DNA of 64,000 nt from Lysinibacillus fusiformis (lineage in GTDB: Bacteria; Bacillota; Bacilli; Bacillales_A; Planococcaceae). Shown here piece after piece: positions 1-9,569 of this stretch. Under the pieces are notes generated by a model that had not been told where the DNA came from, made no database searches, and was given only the letters and a program-made list of their open reading frames with translations. The stretch is from the NCBI GenBank assembly GCA_030027265.1, contig JASENG010000008.1, positions 1 through 64,000 on the forward strand, in the 5' to 3' direction. Position 1 is the stretch's first letter. Every line of letters starts with the position of its first letter. The position numbers and the translations under genes are program-made.

Positions 1-177
1 ATGTGCAAAAAAATCCTCAATAAAAATGGAAGGTTCATCCGCGTGAAGTGGGAGAAGCAAGGATAACAAGAAGCCAAGATAACCCTCAGTTACGGTAGAA
101 TATCTATTTACTATCCAAGTAGCTCAAATAAAATCAGCACAAACAAAATTTAGATGTCCTCACCAATAAATAACCGG

Positions 178-358
178 AGAAATTTCGCTTATTTGGAAAT
201 ATTGATCAAAATAAACTTAGATAGAAGAAGAAATTCCGCTTATTGTCTTAAAAGACGTGAAAAAGGAGATATTTTTTTAGCATAGTCGTAAATTCTCCTT
301 TTATTTGCCCACGAACCAGCCTCAATTTTGATATAACAGAAAAAACTCCGCTAATTTG
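178..358. repeat. Degenerate CGCTTATT-type short repeats
   Basis: Three related short segments, near 178-196, 229-246 and 342-358, share the pattern GAAATTYCGCTTATT or its variant AAACTCCGCTAATTT. They lie in non-coding DNA. A related pattern (GTCGCYC...) recurs in tandem upstream of purD. They look like members of a short dispersed intergenic repeat family; function unknown. The rest of 1-417 shows no supportable gene. Confidence 0.4.
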
Positions 359-419
359 CATTTGCTAAATCTTAATACTGGTGGGAGAAATCGAATTTTA
401 GAATAAGGGCTCTCTTTAA

Positions 420-530
420 TTTAGCGATGCACAATGAACAGATGACACAATTAGCCGATGTGTCACTATCTTCGAAAATTAAGTGCCTATGGAACTTGGG
501 AGCACCGTATGAGAGTAGGACGTCTCTAGG
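420..530 (+). pseudogene. 5S rRNA-like sequence, decayed
   Basis: The 3' part carries TGAGAGTAGGACG, the hallmark loop E/helix I end of Bacillales 5S rRNA, after AATTAAG and ATGG blocks in the expected order. The span is about 111 nt against about 116 nt for real 5S. Ends at 420-429 and 521-530 can pair as a helix I with one mismatch, 443-449 and 459-465 form a perfect 7-bp hairpin where helix III belongs, and CCTA 486-489 can pair with TAGG 516-519. The usual CTCTTCAG helix II strand is missing and most internal bases have changed, so it cannot be a normal ribosomal 5S. No 16S or 23S sequence lies beside it within the window. Decayed gene copy or divergent 5S-derived RNA; identification is by recall of the 5S consensus. 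Confidence 0.5.
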
Positions 531-698
531 GAAACGAAAGCCATTGTTCATCAAGTGATATTTATTTGCTTAAGGATTTTATATTTTCATTTTAAAATCA
601 GTTTGCTCAATACTCACAGCTTATAGCGTATTAGCTTAAGATAAAAGCAGCGCGTGATTACCTCTATTTTTTACTAAAGTCCCGTAAATTGAGCAAAA

Positions 699-1514
699 TT
701 AAATCCACTCTGCAAACCAAGCCACGTAATAAGAAGCGGGGATGAACAAAAATTGGGCTGCTATCGTTCCAAAGAATTTGGAGCTGATCATAGTTAATGA
801 ATAACTTTTCAAATAAATATAGTCACATTGATTTTGCATAACTTTATCTGCTAATACAGCTGCTTTCGGATCTATAAACAATGTAAGTAAGATTGTTGCG
901 ATACCATTAATAATCCCCGAAGACATTAAAGCTGCTTGTGCATAATCTTCTGGAACTAGCATAGATGCATATAAGGATGAGAATATTCCGGTTGTAAATA
1001 CAGCTGAAACAACTACATTAATTACAAATAAACGTTTCGGTATTGTCTTTAAGGTAATGCCTTGAAAGTATTTAAATTTAGGTACTCTAAAACATAAAAA
1101 AATTTTTTTAAAACTATCACAATTCAGCTGTTTAAAAAAAGTAGAAACTACCGAACCTCCTTCATTAGATAATTGAATAATGGCTCTAGAAAATATATTA
1201 ATAAAAGTTGGAAAAAGGAGTATACCTAGTAATGCACCAAATGAAGCTATCCAAATTAAAATCCTATATTGATCTTCTATATAGCTGAATTTATTTAAAT
1301 CCGGTGCCTCCGCTATAAGTTTAGCCGTTAAAGGTTGTTGAAACATGGTTGAAAATCTTGAAACAATCACTATTGTACTAAACAAAGATATGGCGGTTGC
1401 TATTAATTTTACCCTTGCCCCTGAAATCCTTGTCGCATAAGCTAAAGTTTCTATCATGGTTATGATCAGTAAAAAAATAGAAATGATAACTATTTTATTG
1501 GTAATTAACTCCAT
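699..1514 (-). CDS. amj: Lipid II flippase Amj (YdaH family)
   Basis: A 271-residue integral membrane protein resembling Amj (B. subtilis YdaH), the alternative lipid II flippase that can replace MurJ in moving the peptidoglycan precursor across the membrane. It starts with a membrane segment (residues about 5-25), followed by the family-like stretch around ETLAYATRISGARVKLIAT at 23-41, and has several further hydrophobic segments up to the C-terminus. The start ATG has a GGAGG site about 8 nt upstream on the minus strand. It is monocistronic and diverges from yebG. In B. subtilis amj is raised by the SigM envelope-stress factor; I could not identify a SigM promoter here. Family assignment is from sequence resemblance. 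Confidence 0.8.
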   Translation of the reverse strand: MELITNKIVIISIFLLIITMIETLAYATRISGARVKLIATAISLFSTIVIVSRFSTMFQQPLTAKLIAEAPDLNKFSYIEDQYRILIWIASFGALLGILLFPTFINIFSRAIIQLSNEGGSVVSTFFKQLNCDSFKKIFLCFRVPKFKYFQGITLKTIPKRLFVINVVVSAVFTTGIFSSLYASMLVPEDYAQAALMSSGIINGIATILLTLFIDPKAAVLADKVMQNQCDYIYLKSYSLTMISSKFFGTIAAQFLFIPASYYVAWFAEWI

Positions 1515-1913
1515 ATAATACTACCTCCATTTAAATTCACATTCTCCAAAAATTTTAGTATTACTCAATTTGAAGTTCTCAATAACTGTTTGTAGAACTA
1601 GAATGTAAACTCTGACGAAAAATATGGAAGAAAGTTACTAACGTGATCTGTCTAATTAGAAGTTAGTTGAAGAATTAGATTGTAAGCCAGGACAGGTTCA
1701 CCTCAATTTACTCAATTTTCACCATTTCCATTCCATATATGAGGAATAAAATAAATTCACAAAAGGTGTTTGTATCTAATGATGATGATACATATTTAAA
1801 TTAATGCTTAATTGGGTAACTTATAGAGAAATTTACGAGACTTTAACAGATAGTCGATAGAATGGTGAAATATTTGTTAATATTAGAACTACAAATACCG
1901 AAAGGACTCATCT
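1515..1913. other. Intergenic region between amj and yebG
   Basis: About 400 bp, A+T rich, between divergent genes. It must hold both promoters, but no confident -35/-10 pair, operator or structured RNA was recognised. The ribosome binding site of yebG (GAAAGGA, about 1900-1906) is at its right end. Confidence 0.5.
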
Positions 1914-2102
1914 ATGGGAAAAAAACAAATTTGGTTTGAAGTTGAAGAAAATGAAACGATCGAACAATGTCTTGAGCGTATGAAGGAACAGGGGTATATG
2001 CCGATGGGGCGTAAGGAAGAGCCTGTCTTTCACATAATAGACGGAGAACCGACGTATTTACGTCAAAAGATTCAATTTAAAGGAATTTTGATGGAAAAAT
2101 AA
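1914..2102 (+). CDS. yebG: NETI motif-containing small protein (YebG-like)
   Basis: A 62-residue soluble protein with the diagnostic NETI tetrapeptide at residues 13-16 (VEENETIEQCLERM), which defines a small Bacillales family that includes B. subtilis YebG. Biochemical function is unknown. In B. subtilis yebG also sits directly upstream of purE, so the position supports the call. The ATG is preceded by GAAAGGA with 7-8 nt spacing. The PurR boxes of the pur operon begin only 16 bp after its stop codon, so it is outside the pur transcription unit. Confidence 0.85.
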   Translation: MGKKQIWFEVEENETIEQCLERMKEQGYMPMGRKEEPVFHIIDGEPTYLRQKIQFKGILMEK

Positions 2103-2117
2103 ATTGATTTTAAACCT

Positions 2118-2161
2118 AAATACGAACATTACTGTTTTCTGAAAATTTATCGTTCGCATTT
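2118..2161 (+). promoter_or_regulatory. PurR operator: two inverted PurBoxes
   Basis: AAATACGAACATT (2118-2130) matches the B. subtilis PurBox consensus AWWWCCGAACWWT at 12 of 13 positions. ATCGTTCGCATTT (2149-2161) is an inverted box matching at 11 of 13. They are 18 bp apart and centred about 79 and 48 bp before the predicted start point, close to the arrangement at the B. subtilis pur operon. PurR binds such pairs and is released by PRPP. The consensus is from memory; the match is direct. Confidence 0.85.
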
Positions 2162-2167
2162 TACCAT

Positions 2168-2196
2168 TGATTTTCTATTGTTGGCTTGTTAAAATG
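2168..2196 (+). promoter_or_regulatory. SigA promoter of the pur operon
   Basis: TTGATT (2168-2173) and TAAAAT (2191-2196) are separated by 17 bp. They lie just downstream of the second PurBox, as expected for PurR repression. Predicted start near 2203 gives a leader of nearly 500 nt before purE, with the riboswitch inside it. Confidence 0.65.
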
Positions 2197-2335
2197 TGAG
2201 AAGGAAGAAAAACTTCATAAGCATAGTGATAAATACTATTTTAGGAGTTTGTCCTCTCGCATGGTCATGTAAGTATGAATGAGAAATTTGGCCAATAATT
2301 GCCGAGATAAAAGTAATTGGTTAGTCAATATAATA

Positions 2336-2406
2336 TCCCACATATATGCTAGAGAATATGGCTCTAGTGTCTCTACCCGACACCGAAAATGTTGGACTAT
2401 GCGGGA
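2336..2406 (+). ncRNA. Purine riboswitch aptamer, guanine/hypoxanthine class
   Basis: All three helices are visible. P1: TCCCACATA (2336-2344) with TATGCGGGA (2398-2406), one mismatch. P2: CTAGAG/CTCTAG around loop AATATGG. P3: CCGACA/TGTTGG around loop CCGAAAA. Junctions read TGTCTCTAC and ACTATG as in the xpt riboswitch. The specificity base in GACTAT is C, which pairs with guanine or hypoxanthine; adenine riboswitches have U there. It lies in the purE leader, about 290 nt before the purE start, so high guanine should reduce pur expression. Confidence 0.93.
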
Positions 2407-2473
2407 AAGCGAACTTTAGACGTTTAGAAAGGTGTGGGTGCACTATGTTCACTACATTCTCTTTCAATCTTAT

Positions 2474-2540
2474 GTCCTCAAGTATTCTGCTTTCTTCGTG
2501 TTGAGAGAGTGGATTATTTGAGGGCTATTTTATTGTTTCA
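2474..2540 (+). terminator. Possible riboswitch terminator/expression platform
   Basis: CCTCAA (2476-2481) can pair with TTGAGG (2518-2523), followed by an interrupted T-rich run CTATTTTATTGTTT. This is the best candidate for the transcription terminator controlled by the purine aptamer, but the stem is short, the loop long, and no overlap with the aptamer P1 strand was found. An antiterminator could not be drawn with confidence. Confidence 0.3.
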
Positions 2541-2696
2541 AAACAAGTGTGTAATTGAAATCAGACCATGGACCGGCAGAGGTATGTTATCAATCATGAG
2601 TATATCCACAGAAGTTATTCAATGGTAAATAGATGAATTATAAAAGACAGTAAAACGCGATTGTAAAGACGAGCGAAGATTGAAGGAGAGATTGAA

Positions 2697-3185
2697 ATGA
2701 ATCCAAAAATCGGTGTCATTATGGGAAGTTCTAGTGACTGGGAAACGATGAAACACGCATGCGATATTCTTGATGAGCTACAGGTGCCTTATGAAAAGCA
2801 AGTCGTTTCTGCACATCGTACACCAGATCTTATGTTTGAATATGCGGAAAGTGCACGTTCAAGAGGAATCCAGGTTATTATTGCAGGTGCAGGTGGGGCT
2901 GCTCACTTACCAGGAATGGTTGCGGCGAAAACGACATTACCGATCATCGGTGTACCAGTTCAATCCAGAGCATTAAACGGTTTGGATTCATTGTTATCGA
3001 TCGTACAGATGCCAGGTGGTGTACCCGTTGCAACTGTAGCAATCGGGAAAGCAGGGGCAACAAATGCAGGACTTTTGGCAGCTCAAATTCTATCGATTAC
3101 AGATGAGAAGTTAGCAGACAGACTAGAAGCACGTCGCGAATCAATAAAACTCCAAGTGTTGGAAAGCTCAGGTGATTTATCATGA
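2697..3185 (+). CDS. purE: N5-carboxyaminoimidazole ribonucleotide mutase PurE
   Basis: PurE converts N5-CAIR to CAIR in de novo purine synthesis, in the cytosol, acting after PurK. The 162-residue length equals the usual class I size. The signature [10 protein letters not shown] (residues 9-18) and the glycine-rich [12 protein letters not shown] loop (about 63-74) line the active site. It is the first pur gene after the PurR-controlled promoter and riboswitch. An AAGGAG site precedes the ATG. Its stop overlaps the purK start by 4 nt (ATGA), indicating translational coupling with the enzyme that supplies its unstable substrate. Confidence 0.97.
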   Translation: MNPKIGVIMGSSSDWETMKHACDILDELQVPYEKQVVSAHRTPDLMFEYAESARSRGIQVIIAGAGGAAHLPGMVAAKTTLPIIGVPVQSRALNGLDSLLSIVQMPGGVPVATVAIGKAGATNAGLLAAQILSITDEKLADRLEARRESIKLQVLESSGDLS

Positions 3186-4306
3186 CTAAAATGATTTTCC
3201 CTGGACAAACGATAGGAATCATTGGTGGTGGCCAATTAGGCCGCATGATGGCCCTTTCGGCTAAAGAGGCAGGCTATAAAATAGCTGTTCTTGAGCCAAC
3301 GATGGATTCTCCTTGTGGGCAAGTAGCCGATATCAGAATTGTAGCTCCTTATGATGATGAGGCGGCATTGGAAGAGTTAGCTGATGTGAGTGACGTAATC
3401 ACTTTTGAGTTTGAAAACATAGATTATGAGGGTTTAAAAAGATTAACAGAAATCGCTTATGTTCCTCAGGGAGCCGAATTGGTTCGCATCACCCAAAATC
3501 GTGTAACAGAAAAGGCTGCGATTGTTGAGGCGGGTTGTCCTGTTGCACCATACATAGTAGCAGAAAATTACGATGAATTAGTGAAGCAAATTGATAAAAT
3601 CGGGTATCCAAGTATTGTGAAAACCGCACTTGGTGGCTATGATGGTAAGGGTCAACAACTATTAAATTCAAAAGAAGACCTGCCATTAGCTAAAGAACTA
3701 TTTGAGCATGCTCAATGTGTAGCTGAAGGGTTCGTTTCTTTTGAAAAAGAGATATCTGTCATTGTTCAGCGAAATGGACAGGGTGAAACGTATTGTCTTC
3801 CGGTAGGGGAGAATATCCATGTTCATCACATTTTACATGAAACGATTGTACCTGCACGCATTGCTGATGAAACCTACATGAGAGCAGTAGAAGCTGCGAA
3901 AAAAATAGCCGATTATCTGCAGCTTGTGGGGACATTGGCAGTAGAAATGTTTGTTTTAGAGAATGGTGAAATTGTTATCAACGAGCTTGCACCAAGACCG
4001 CATAATTCAGGACATTATTCTATTGAGGCTTGTAATGTTTCTCAATTTGGGCAGCATATTCGTGCAATTTGCGGTTGGCCATTACGTGTACCGAAGCTTA
4101 TGCAGCCATCCATTATGGTGAATGTATTGGGTCAGCACGTGATGCCGCTAAGCAATTCAATTTCTAAACATCCTGATTGGTCCATCCATCTTTATGGAAA
4201 GACTGAAGCAAAAGTGAATCGTAAAATGGGGCATGTAACCATTTTGATAGATAATATTGACGACACACTTAACGAAATCGAACATTCTGGCATCTGGTCG
4301 GAATAA
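3182..4306 (+). CDS. purK: N5-carboxyaminoimidazole ribonucleotide synthase PurK
   Basis: PurK uses ATP and bicarbonate to carboxylate AIR to N5-CAIR, the substrate of PurE. The 374-residue protein has the N-terminal glycine-rich pre-ATP-grasp fold ([17 protein letters not shown], about 12-28) and a central ATP-grasp domain with the GGYDGKGQ loop (about 152-159) and the [14 protein letters not shown] catalytic segment (about 267-280). It overlaps purE by 4 nt and is followed 14 nt later by purB. Length matches the family (B. subtilis about 380). Confidence 0.97.
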   Translation: MTKMIFPGQTIGIIGGGQLGRMMALSAKEAGYKIAVLEPTMDSPCGQVADIRIVAPYDDEAALEELADVSDVITFEFENIDYEGLKRLTEIAYVPQGAELVRITQNRVTEKAAIVEAGCPVAPYIVAENYDELVKQIDKIGYPSIVKTALGGYDGKGQQLLNSKEDLPLAKELFEHAQCVAEGFVSFEKEISVIVQRNGQGETYCLPVGENIHVHHILHETIVPARIADETYMRAVEAAKKIADYLQLVGTLAVEMFVLENGEIVINELAPRPHNSGHYSIEACNVSQFGQHIRAICGWPLRVPKLMQPSIMVNVLGQHVMPLSNSISKHPDWSIHLYGKTEAKVNRKMGHVTILIDNIDDTLNEIEHSGIWSE

Positions 4307-4320
4307 AAGGAGAAGAAAAC

Positions 4321-5619
4321 ATGATCGAACGTTATACACGTCCAGAAATGGGCGCAATTTGGACAGAAGAAAACAAATTTAAAGCATGGTTGGAGGTTGA
4401 GATCTTAGCATGTGAAGCATGGGCCGAGCTTGGTGAAATTCCAAAAGAGGACGTAGCTTTACTTCGTCAAAATGCTTCATTTGATATCAATCGTATCTAT
4501 GAAATTGAGCAAGAAACACGCCATGATGTTGTAGCATTCACTCGTGCAGTATCTGAAACTTGCGGGGAAGAACGCAAATGGGTTCACTACGGTTTAACTT
4601 CAACAGATGTAGTGGATACAGCCTTATCTTACTTAATCAAACAAGCAAACGTAATCTTGCGTAAAGATATCGTGAATTTCATCGATATCTTAACTGAAAA
4701 AGCGAAAGAACATAAATTTACAGTCATGATGGGCCGTACGCATGGTGTACATGCTGAACCTACGACATTTGGTTTAAAGCTTGCTCTATGGCGTGAAGAA
4801 ATGAAACGTAACTTAGAACGTTTTGATGAAGCTGCACGAGTAATCGAAACTGGTAAAATTTCTGGTGCTGTCGGGACTTATGCCAACATCGATCCATTCG
4901 TTGAGCAATATGTTTGTGAAAAATTAGGCTTGCAAGCTGCACCAATCTCAACGCAAACATTACAACGTGACCGTCATGCACAATACTTCTCGACTTTAGC
5001 TTTAATTGCAACTTCTATCGAAAAATTTGCAACAGAAGTACGCGGTCTGCAAAAATCAGAAACGCGCGAGGTAGAAGAAGCATTTGCAAAAGGTCAAAAG
5101 GGATCATCTGCAATGCCGCACAAGCGTAACCCAATCGGCTCTGAAAACATGACAGGTATTGCACGTCTATTACGTGGATATATGCTAACGGCTTATGAAA
5201 ACGTGTCACTATGGCATGAACGTGATATCTCACACTCTTCTGCGGAGCGTGTCATTCTTCCAGATGCAACAATCGGCTTAAACTACATGTTAAACCGTTT
5301 CGGCAATATCGTGAAAAATTTAACGGTATTCCCTGAGAATATGAAACGCAACATGGATCGTACATTTGGATTAATTTACTCACAACGTATTCTTTTAGCG
5401 CTAATCGAAAAAGGATTATCTCGTGAAGAAGCCTATGACACAGTTCAACCACTAACTGCGATTGCATGGGATGAACAAAAGCAATTCCGCCCGTTGGTTG
5501 AAGGAACTGAAAAAATTACTTCTTTATTATCGAAAGAAGAAATTGATGACTGCTTCGACTATAACTATCACATTAAAAATGTAGATATGATCTTCGAACG
5601 TCTTGGACTAAACAACTAA
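4321..5619 (+). CDS. purB: Adenylosuccinate lyase PurB
   Basis: PurB cleaves SAICAR to AICAR in IMP synthesis and adenylosuccinate to AMP in the adenine branch, releasing fumarate in both. The 432-residue protein has the fumarase/aspartase superfamily signature [14 protein letters not shown] (about 261-274) and the catalytic regions [11 protein letters not shown] (about 91-101) and [11 protein letters not shown] (about 139-149). It follows purK by 14 nt with a GGAGAAG ribosome binding site. The 87-nt gap to purC contains a strong hairpin without a U-tract. Confidence 0.97.
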   Translation: MIERYTRPEMGAIWTEENKFKAWLEVEILACEAWAELGEIPKEDVALLRQNASFDINRIYEIEQETRHDVVAFTRAVSETCGEERKWVHYGLTSTDVVDTALSYLIKQANVILRKDIVNFIDILTEKAKEHKFTVMMGRTHGVHAEPTTFGLKLALWREEMKRNLERFDEAARVIETGKISGAVGTYANIDPFVEQYVCEKLGLQAAPISTQTLQRDRHAQYFSTLALIATSIEKFATEVRGLQKSETREVEEAFAKGQKGSSAMPHKRNPIGSENMTGIARLLRGYMLTAYENVSLWHERDISHSSAERVILPDATIGLNYMLNRFGNIVKNLTVFPENMKRNMDRTFGLIYSQRILLALIEKGLSREEAYDTVQPLTAIAWDEQKQFRPLVEGTEKITSLLSKEEIDDCFDYNYHIKNVDMIFERLGLNN

Positions 5620-5650
5620 TTGTGTTTCGCTAGTAACCATTGATAAAACC

Positions 5651-5683
5651 CATTCATCTCTCACATCTTGTGGGAGGTGAATG
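5651..5683 (+). other. mRNA hairpin between purB and purC
   Basis: CATTCATCTCTCAC (5651-5664) pairs over its full length with GTGGGAGGTGAATG (5670-5683), 14 bp including two G-U pairs and a 5-nt loop. The sequence after it is ATAAATAATTGGAGG with no T-run, so it is not a standard intrinsic terminator. It ends about 10 nt before the purC ribosome binding site. A segmental RNA stability or processing element is the simplest reading. Confidence 0.6.
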
Positions 5684-5706
5684 ATAAATAATTGGAGGCA
5701 CGCGTC

Positions 5707-6417
5707 ATGAATAAAGGTCAGCTTTTATATGAGGGAAAAGCAAAACGTTTATACCAAACTGAACAAGATGATATTTTGTTTGTCGAGTATAAAAACAGTG
5801 CTACTGCATTTAACGGTGAAAAGAAAGCAGAAATTGATGGAAAAGGTATACTAAACAACCGCATTACAACTGTAATTTTCGAAAAATTAAAAACACAAGG
5901 CATTGATTCACACTTTGTGGAACGTATCTCAGAAAATGAACAACTAGTTCGCAAGGTTGATATTATTCCGATTGAAGTGGTGGTTCGTAATATTGCTGCG
6001 GGTAGTCTTGCGAAACGACTTGGGTTTGAAGAAGGAACGCCGCTAAACCGTACGATTGTAGAGTTTTATTATAAAGATGATGCTTTAGGCGACCCGATCA
6101 TCAATAACGATCATATCGATATTTTAGGGATTGCTACGAAGGAAGAAGTCGAAACACTCTATCAATTAGGTTTAAGGGTTAATAGTGTTCTTCAGCCAAT
6201 CTTTGAAGAAGTCGGCGTTATTTTAGTAGACTTTAAGCTTGAATTCGGCCGTGATCAGGATGGAAATGTATTGCTGGCAGATGAAATCTCACCAGATACT
6301 TGCCGTCTATGGGATGCAGAAACAAAACAAAAGCTTGATAAAGACGTGTTCCGACGCGATTTAGGTAGTTTAACAGATGTTTATGAAATTATTCTTGCTA
6401 GACTTGGAGGAAAATAG
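5707..6417 (+). CDS. purC: SAICAR synthase PurC
   Basis: PurC joins aspartate to CAIR with ATP to give SAICAR. The start is set at 5707 because MNKGQLLYEGKAKRLY matches the conserved family N-terminus and GGAGG (5694-5698) lies 8 nt upstream; an in-frame ATG at 5692 would put the ribosome site inside the gene. This gives 236 residues, typical of the bacterial enzyme. Motifs visible are YEGKAKRLY, VVVRNIAAGSLAKR (about 95-108) and LVDFKLEFGR (about 174-183). purS begins 2 nt after its stop. Confidence 0.97.
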   Translation: MNKGQLLYEGKAKRLYQTEQDDILFVEYKNSATAFNGEKKAEIDGKGILNNRITTVIFEKLKTQGIDSHFVERISENEQLVRKVDIIPIEVVVRNIAAGSLAKRLGFEEGTPLNRTIVEFYYKDDALGDPIINNDHIDILGIATKEEVETLYQLGLRVNSVLQPIFEEVGVILVDFKLEFGRDQDGNVLLADEISPDTCRLWDAETKQKLDKDVFRRDLGSLTDVYEIILARLGGK

Positions 6418-6419
6418 AA

Positions 6420-6668
6420 ATGACTAAAGTTAAAATTTACGTTACATTACGCGAAAGTGTCCTTGATCCACAAGGTTCTGCTGTACAAGGTTCATTAGTG
6501 AAAATGGGTTACAACGAAGTTCAAGATATCCGCATCGGAAAATATTTAGAGGTTGTCATTGGCGACACAGAGCGTGATCTGGATACACTAGTAAAAGAAA
6601 TGTGCGAAAAGCTTCTTGCCAATACAGTGATAGAAGATTACCGCTATGAAGTCGAGGAGGCTAACTAA
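6420..6668 (+). CDS. purS: FGAM synthase subunit PurS
   Basis: PurS is the small structural subunit of the three-part phosphoribosylformylglycinamidine synthase (PurS-PurQ-PurL) of Gram-positive bacteria, where it bridges the glutaminase PurQ and the synthetase PurL. The 82-residue protein shows the family features [15 protein letters not shown] near the N-terminus and GKYLEVVIG (about 41-49). It is packed between purC (2-nt gap) and purQ (2-nt gap), so the subunits are made together. Confidence 0.97.
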   Translation: MTKVKIYVTLRESVLDPQGSAVQGSLVKMGYNEVQDIRIGKYLEVVIGDTERDLDTLVKEMCEKLLANTVIEDYRYEVEEAN

Positions 6669-6670
6669 TC

Positions 6671-7351
6671 ATGAAATTCGCAGTACTCGTTTTCCCTGGG
6701 TCAAACTGTGACATCGATATGTATCATGCGATTAAAGACGAACTAGGTGAAGAAGTAGAATACGTATGGCATGACGCAACAGATTTAAGCGAATTTGATG
6801 GCGTTTTAGTACCAGGTGGTTTCTCTTACGGCGACTATTTACGTTGTGGTGCCATGGCAAACCAATCAAACGTAATGGCAGAAGTGAAAAAGTTCGCAGA
6901 AGCAGGTAAACCGGTACTAGGTGTATGTAATGGATTCCAAATTTTAACTGAAGCAGGCTTACTTCCAGGAGCATTACTTCGAAATAAAAACTTAAAATTC
7001 ATGTGCCGTACAGTTGGATTAAAGGTAGTAAACAACGATACATTATTTACAAATCAATATGAAGCTGGCCAGATTATTAATATTCCAATTGCGCACGGAG
7101 AAGGAAACTACTTTTGTGATGAAAATACACTGGCACAATTAAAAGCAAACAATCAAATTGTTTTTACATATTCAGGTGAGAATCCAAACGGTAGTCTTGA
7201 AGATATCGCCGGCATCATTAACGAACGCGGAAATGTACTTGGCATGATGCCTCACCCAGAACGGGCAGTCGATGCATTACTTGGTAGTGACGACGGTCTA
7301 AAAGTATTTAAATCTATTGTGAAAATGTGGAGGGAATCACATGTCAGCTAG
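6671..7351 (+). CDS. purQ: FGAM synthase glutaminase subunit PurQ
   Basis: PurQ hydrolyses glutamine and channels ammonia to PurL for conversion of FGAR to FGAM. It is a class I glutamine amidotransferase of 226 residues. The nucleophile is Cys86 in [11 protein letters not shown], and the His/Glu pair is in [10 protein letters not shown] near residue 195. The oxyanion region [14 protein letters not shown] (about 48-61) is intact. It starts 2 nt after purS and overlaps purL by 11 nt, consistent with coupled synthesis of the complex. Confidence 0.97.
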   Translation: MKFAVLVFPGSNCDIDMYHAIKDELGEEVEYVWHDATDLSEFDGVLVPGGFSYGDYLRCGAMANQSNVMAEVKKFAEAGKPVLGVCNGFQILTEAGLLPGALLRNKNLKFMCRTVGLKVVNNDTLFTNQYEAGQIINIPIAHGEGNYFCDENTLAQLKANNQIVFTYSGENPNGSLEDIAGIINERGNVLGMMPHPERAVDALLGSDDGLKVFKSIVKMWRESHVS

Positions 7352-9569
7352 TTTAGAACCAACTAAAGAGCAAATTAAAGAGCAAAAGCTATATGCTTCT
7401 ATGGGTATGTCAGATGAAGAATTTGCGATGGTGGAAAACATCTTAGGTCGACTTCCAAACTGGACTGAAACAGGATTATTTTCTGTTATGTGGTCTGAAC
7501 ATTGTTCTTATAAAAATTCAAAACCAGTATTGCGCAAGTTCCCGACAAAAGGCCCTCAAGTGCTGCAAGGTCCTGGGGAAGGGGCGGGAATCGTTGATAT
7601 CGGGGATGAACAAGCGGTTGTTTTCAAAATGGAATCACATAATCATCCTTCTGCAATCGAGCCCTATCAAGGGGCTGCAACTGGTGTAGGCGGGATTATC
7701 CGCGACGTTTTCTCAATGGGCGCTCGTCCGATTGCCATGTTAAACTCATTACGCTTTGGCGAATTGCAATCTAAGCGCGGCAAGTATCTATTTGAAGAAG
7801 TAGTTGCGGGGATTGCAGGGTACGGAAACTGTATCGGTATCCCTACTGTAGGTGGAGAAATTCAGTTCGATCCTTGCTATGAAGGAAATCCACTGGTTAA
7901 CGCGATGTGTGTGGGCTTAATCGACCATAAGGACATTCAGCGCGGTATTGCTGCTGGAGTAGGCAACACAGTGATGTATGTGGGAGCTAAAACAGGCCGT
8001 GATGGAATTCATGGTGCGACATTCGCATCGGAAGAACTTTCAGAAGCTTCTGAAGAAAAACGTCCAGCAGTTCAAGTTGGGGATCCATTCATGGAGAAAC
8101 TTTTACTTGAAGCTTGCTTAGAGGTTGTAAAATCAGATGCTCTTGTAGGAATTCAGGATATGGGTGCAGCAGGTCTTACTTCATCATCAGCGGAAATGGC
8201 TTCTAAAGCCGGCTCAGGTGTGGAAATGAATTTAGACTTAGTGCCTCAGCGTGAAACAGGCATGTCTGCTTACGAAATGATGTTATCTGAATCACAGGAA
8301 CGCATGTTGCTTGTGGTAAAAAAAGGACGCGAAGATGAAATTAAAGCCATCTTTGATAAATACGGTTTAGATGCTGTTTCAATTGGTCGCGTTACAGATG
8401 ATAAAATGCTTCGTCTAGTGCATAAGGGGGAAGTCGTTGCTGAGGTTCCAGCAGATAGCTTGGCTGAAGATGCACCAGTCTATCATAAACCTTCTAAAGA
8501 ACCTTCTTACTTTGCAGAGTATCAAGCAATCGAAAATAGTGAGCCGGAAGTAGATAACTATAAAGAAACATTAAAAGCATTGCTTCAAGCTCCAACAGTT
8601 GCGTCTAAAGAGTGGGTTTATGATCAGTATGATTACCAAGTGCGCACAAATACAATTGTTGCACCTGGTTCTGATGCCGCTGTATTACGTGTTCGCGGTA
8701 CAAATAAAGGTCTTGCAATGACAACTGACTGTAACTCTCGTTATATTTTCTTAGATCCTGAAATGGGCGGAAAAATCGCAGTGGCAGAAGCTGCACGCAA
8801 CATTGTTGCTTCGGGTGGCAGACCGCTTGCAATTACAGACTGTCTGAATTTTGGGAATCCGGAAAAACCAGAAATCTTCTGGCAAATTGAAAAATCGGCT
8901 GATGGCATTTCGGCAGCATGTACAGCACTGAATGCACCAGTTATCGGCGGGAACGTATCCCTTTATAACGAGCGTTCTGGTGAAGCTGTTTACCCAACGC
9001 CAACAATCGGTATGGTTGGTTTAGTAGAGGATTTGGCCCATGTGACAACTCAGCAAGTAAAAGCGGCTGGAGATATTGTTTACTTAGTCGGTGATACTTC
9101 GACTGAATTTGGTGGATCAGAATTACAAAAGCTTATATACGGAAAAATCTTCGGGAAAGCGCCACACATCGATTTAGAGATAGAAGCAAATCGTCAAGAA
9201 GCAATTCTAACGGCAATCCGTGAAGGTTTACTGCAATCTGCCCATGACGTTTCAGAAGGTGGCGCGGCAGTTGCATTGCTTGAAAAAACATTCGGAGCAA
9301 ATGGTTTAGGGGTGGACGTAACATTAGAAGGTTCAGCTGTATCTGCTTTATTCAGTGAATCTCAATCTCGTTTTGTCGTAACAGTGAAAGAAGAAAATGC
9401 AGCTGCATTCGAAAAAGTTATTCCAGAAGCAAAGAAAATCGGTATCGTAACAGATGATGCATTAATTTCAATTAACGGTGATACTGGCGTTCTTCTAGAA
9501 GGTACAGTGGAGGAATTCCGTTCTGCCTGGAAAGGAGCTATCCCATGCTTGGTGAAATCAGAGGCTTAA
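7341..9569 (+). CDS. purL: FGAM synthase synthetase subunit PurL
   Basis: PurL is the ATP-dependent synthetase subunit that makes FGAM from FGAR using ammonia from PurQ. At 742 residues it is the small PurL type that needs PurS and PurQ, unlike the about 1300-residue enterobacterial form. Visible motifs are [13 protein letters not shown] (about 50-62), [20 protein letters not shown] (about 97-116), and the duplicated AIR-synthase-like half with [13 protein letters not shown] and GGNVSLYNE. It overlaps purQ by 11 nt and purF by 25 nt. Confidence 0.97.
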   Translation: MSASLEPTKEQIKEQKLYASMGMSDEEFAMVENILGRLPNWTETGLFSVMWSEHCSYKNSKPVLRKFPTKGPQVLQGPGEGAGIVDIGDEQAVVFKMESHNHPSAIEPYQGAATGVGGIIRDVFSMGARPIAMLNSLRFGELQSKRGKYLFEEVVAGIAGYGNCIGIPTVGGEIQFDPCYEGNPLVNAMCVGLIDHKDIQRGIAAGVGNTVMYVGAKTGRDGIHGATFASEELSEASEEKRPAVQVGDPFMEKLLLEACLEVVKSDALVGIQDMGAAGLTSSSAEMASKAGSGVEMNLDLVPQRETGMSAYEMMLSESQERMLLVVKKGREDEIKAIFDKYGLDAVSIGRVTDDKMLRLVHKGEVVAEVPADSLAEDAPVYHKPSKEPSYFAEYQAIENSEPEVDNYKETLKALLQAPTVASKEWVYDQYDYQVRTNTIVAPGSDAAVLRVRGTNKGLAMTTDCNSRYIFLDPEMGGKIAVAEAARNIVASGGRPLAITDCLNFGNPEKPEIFWQIEKSADGISAACTALNAPVIGGNVSLYNERSGEAVYPTPTIGMVGLVEDLAHVTTQQVKAAGDIVYLVGDTSTEFGGSELQKLIYGKIFGKAPHIDLEIEANRQEAILTAIREGLLQSAHDVSEGGAAVALLEKTFGANGLGVDVTLEGSAVSALFSESQSRFVVTVKEENAAAFEKVIPEAKKIGIVTDDALISINGDTGVLLEGTVEEFRSAWKGAIPCLVKSEA

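Noticed and set aside
1-66. Short frame MCKKILNKNG... at the window edge
   Set aside because: Only 21 codons, no upstream context visible and no family match; it could be the end of a gene but cannot be supported.
372-554. Minus-strand 60-aa protein gene
   Set aside because: It is antisense to the 5S-like sequence, has no ribosome binding site and resembles no protein family.
2434-2628. 64-aa protein in the pur leader
   Set aside because: It lies between the riboswitch and purE, has low-complexity composition and no recognisable family.
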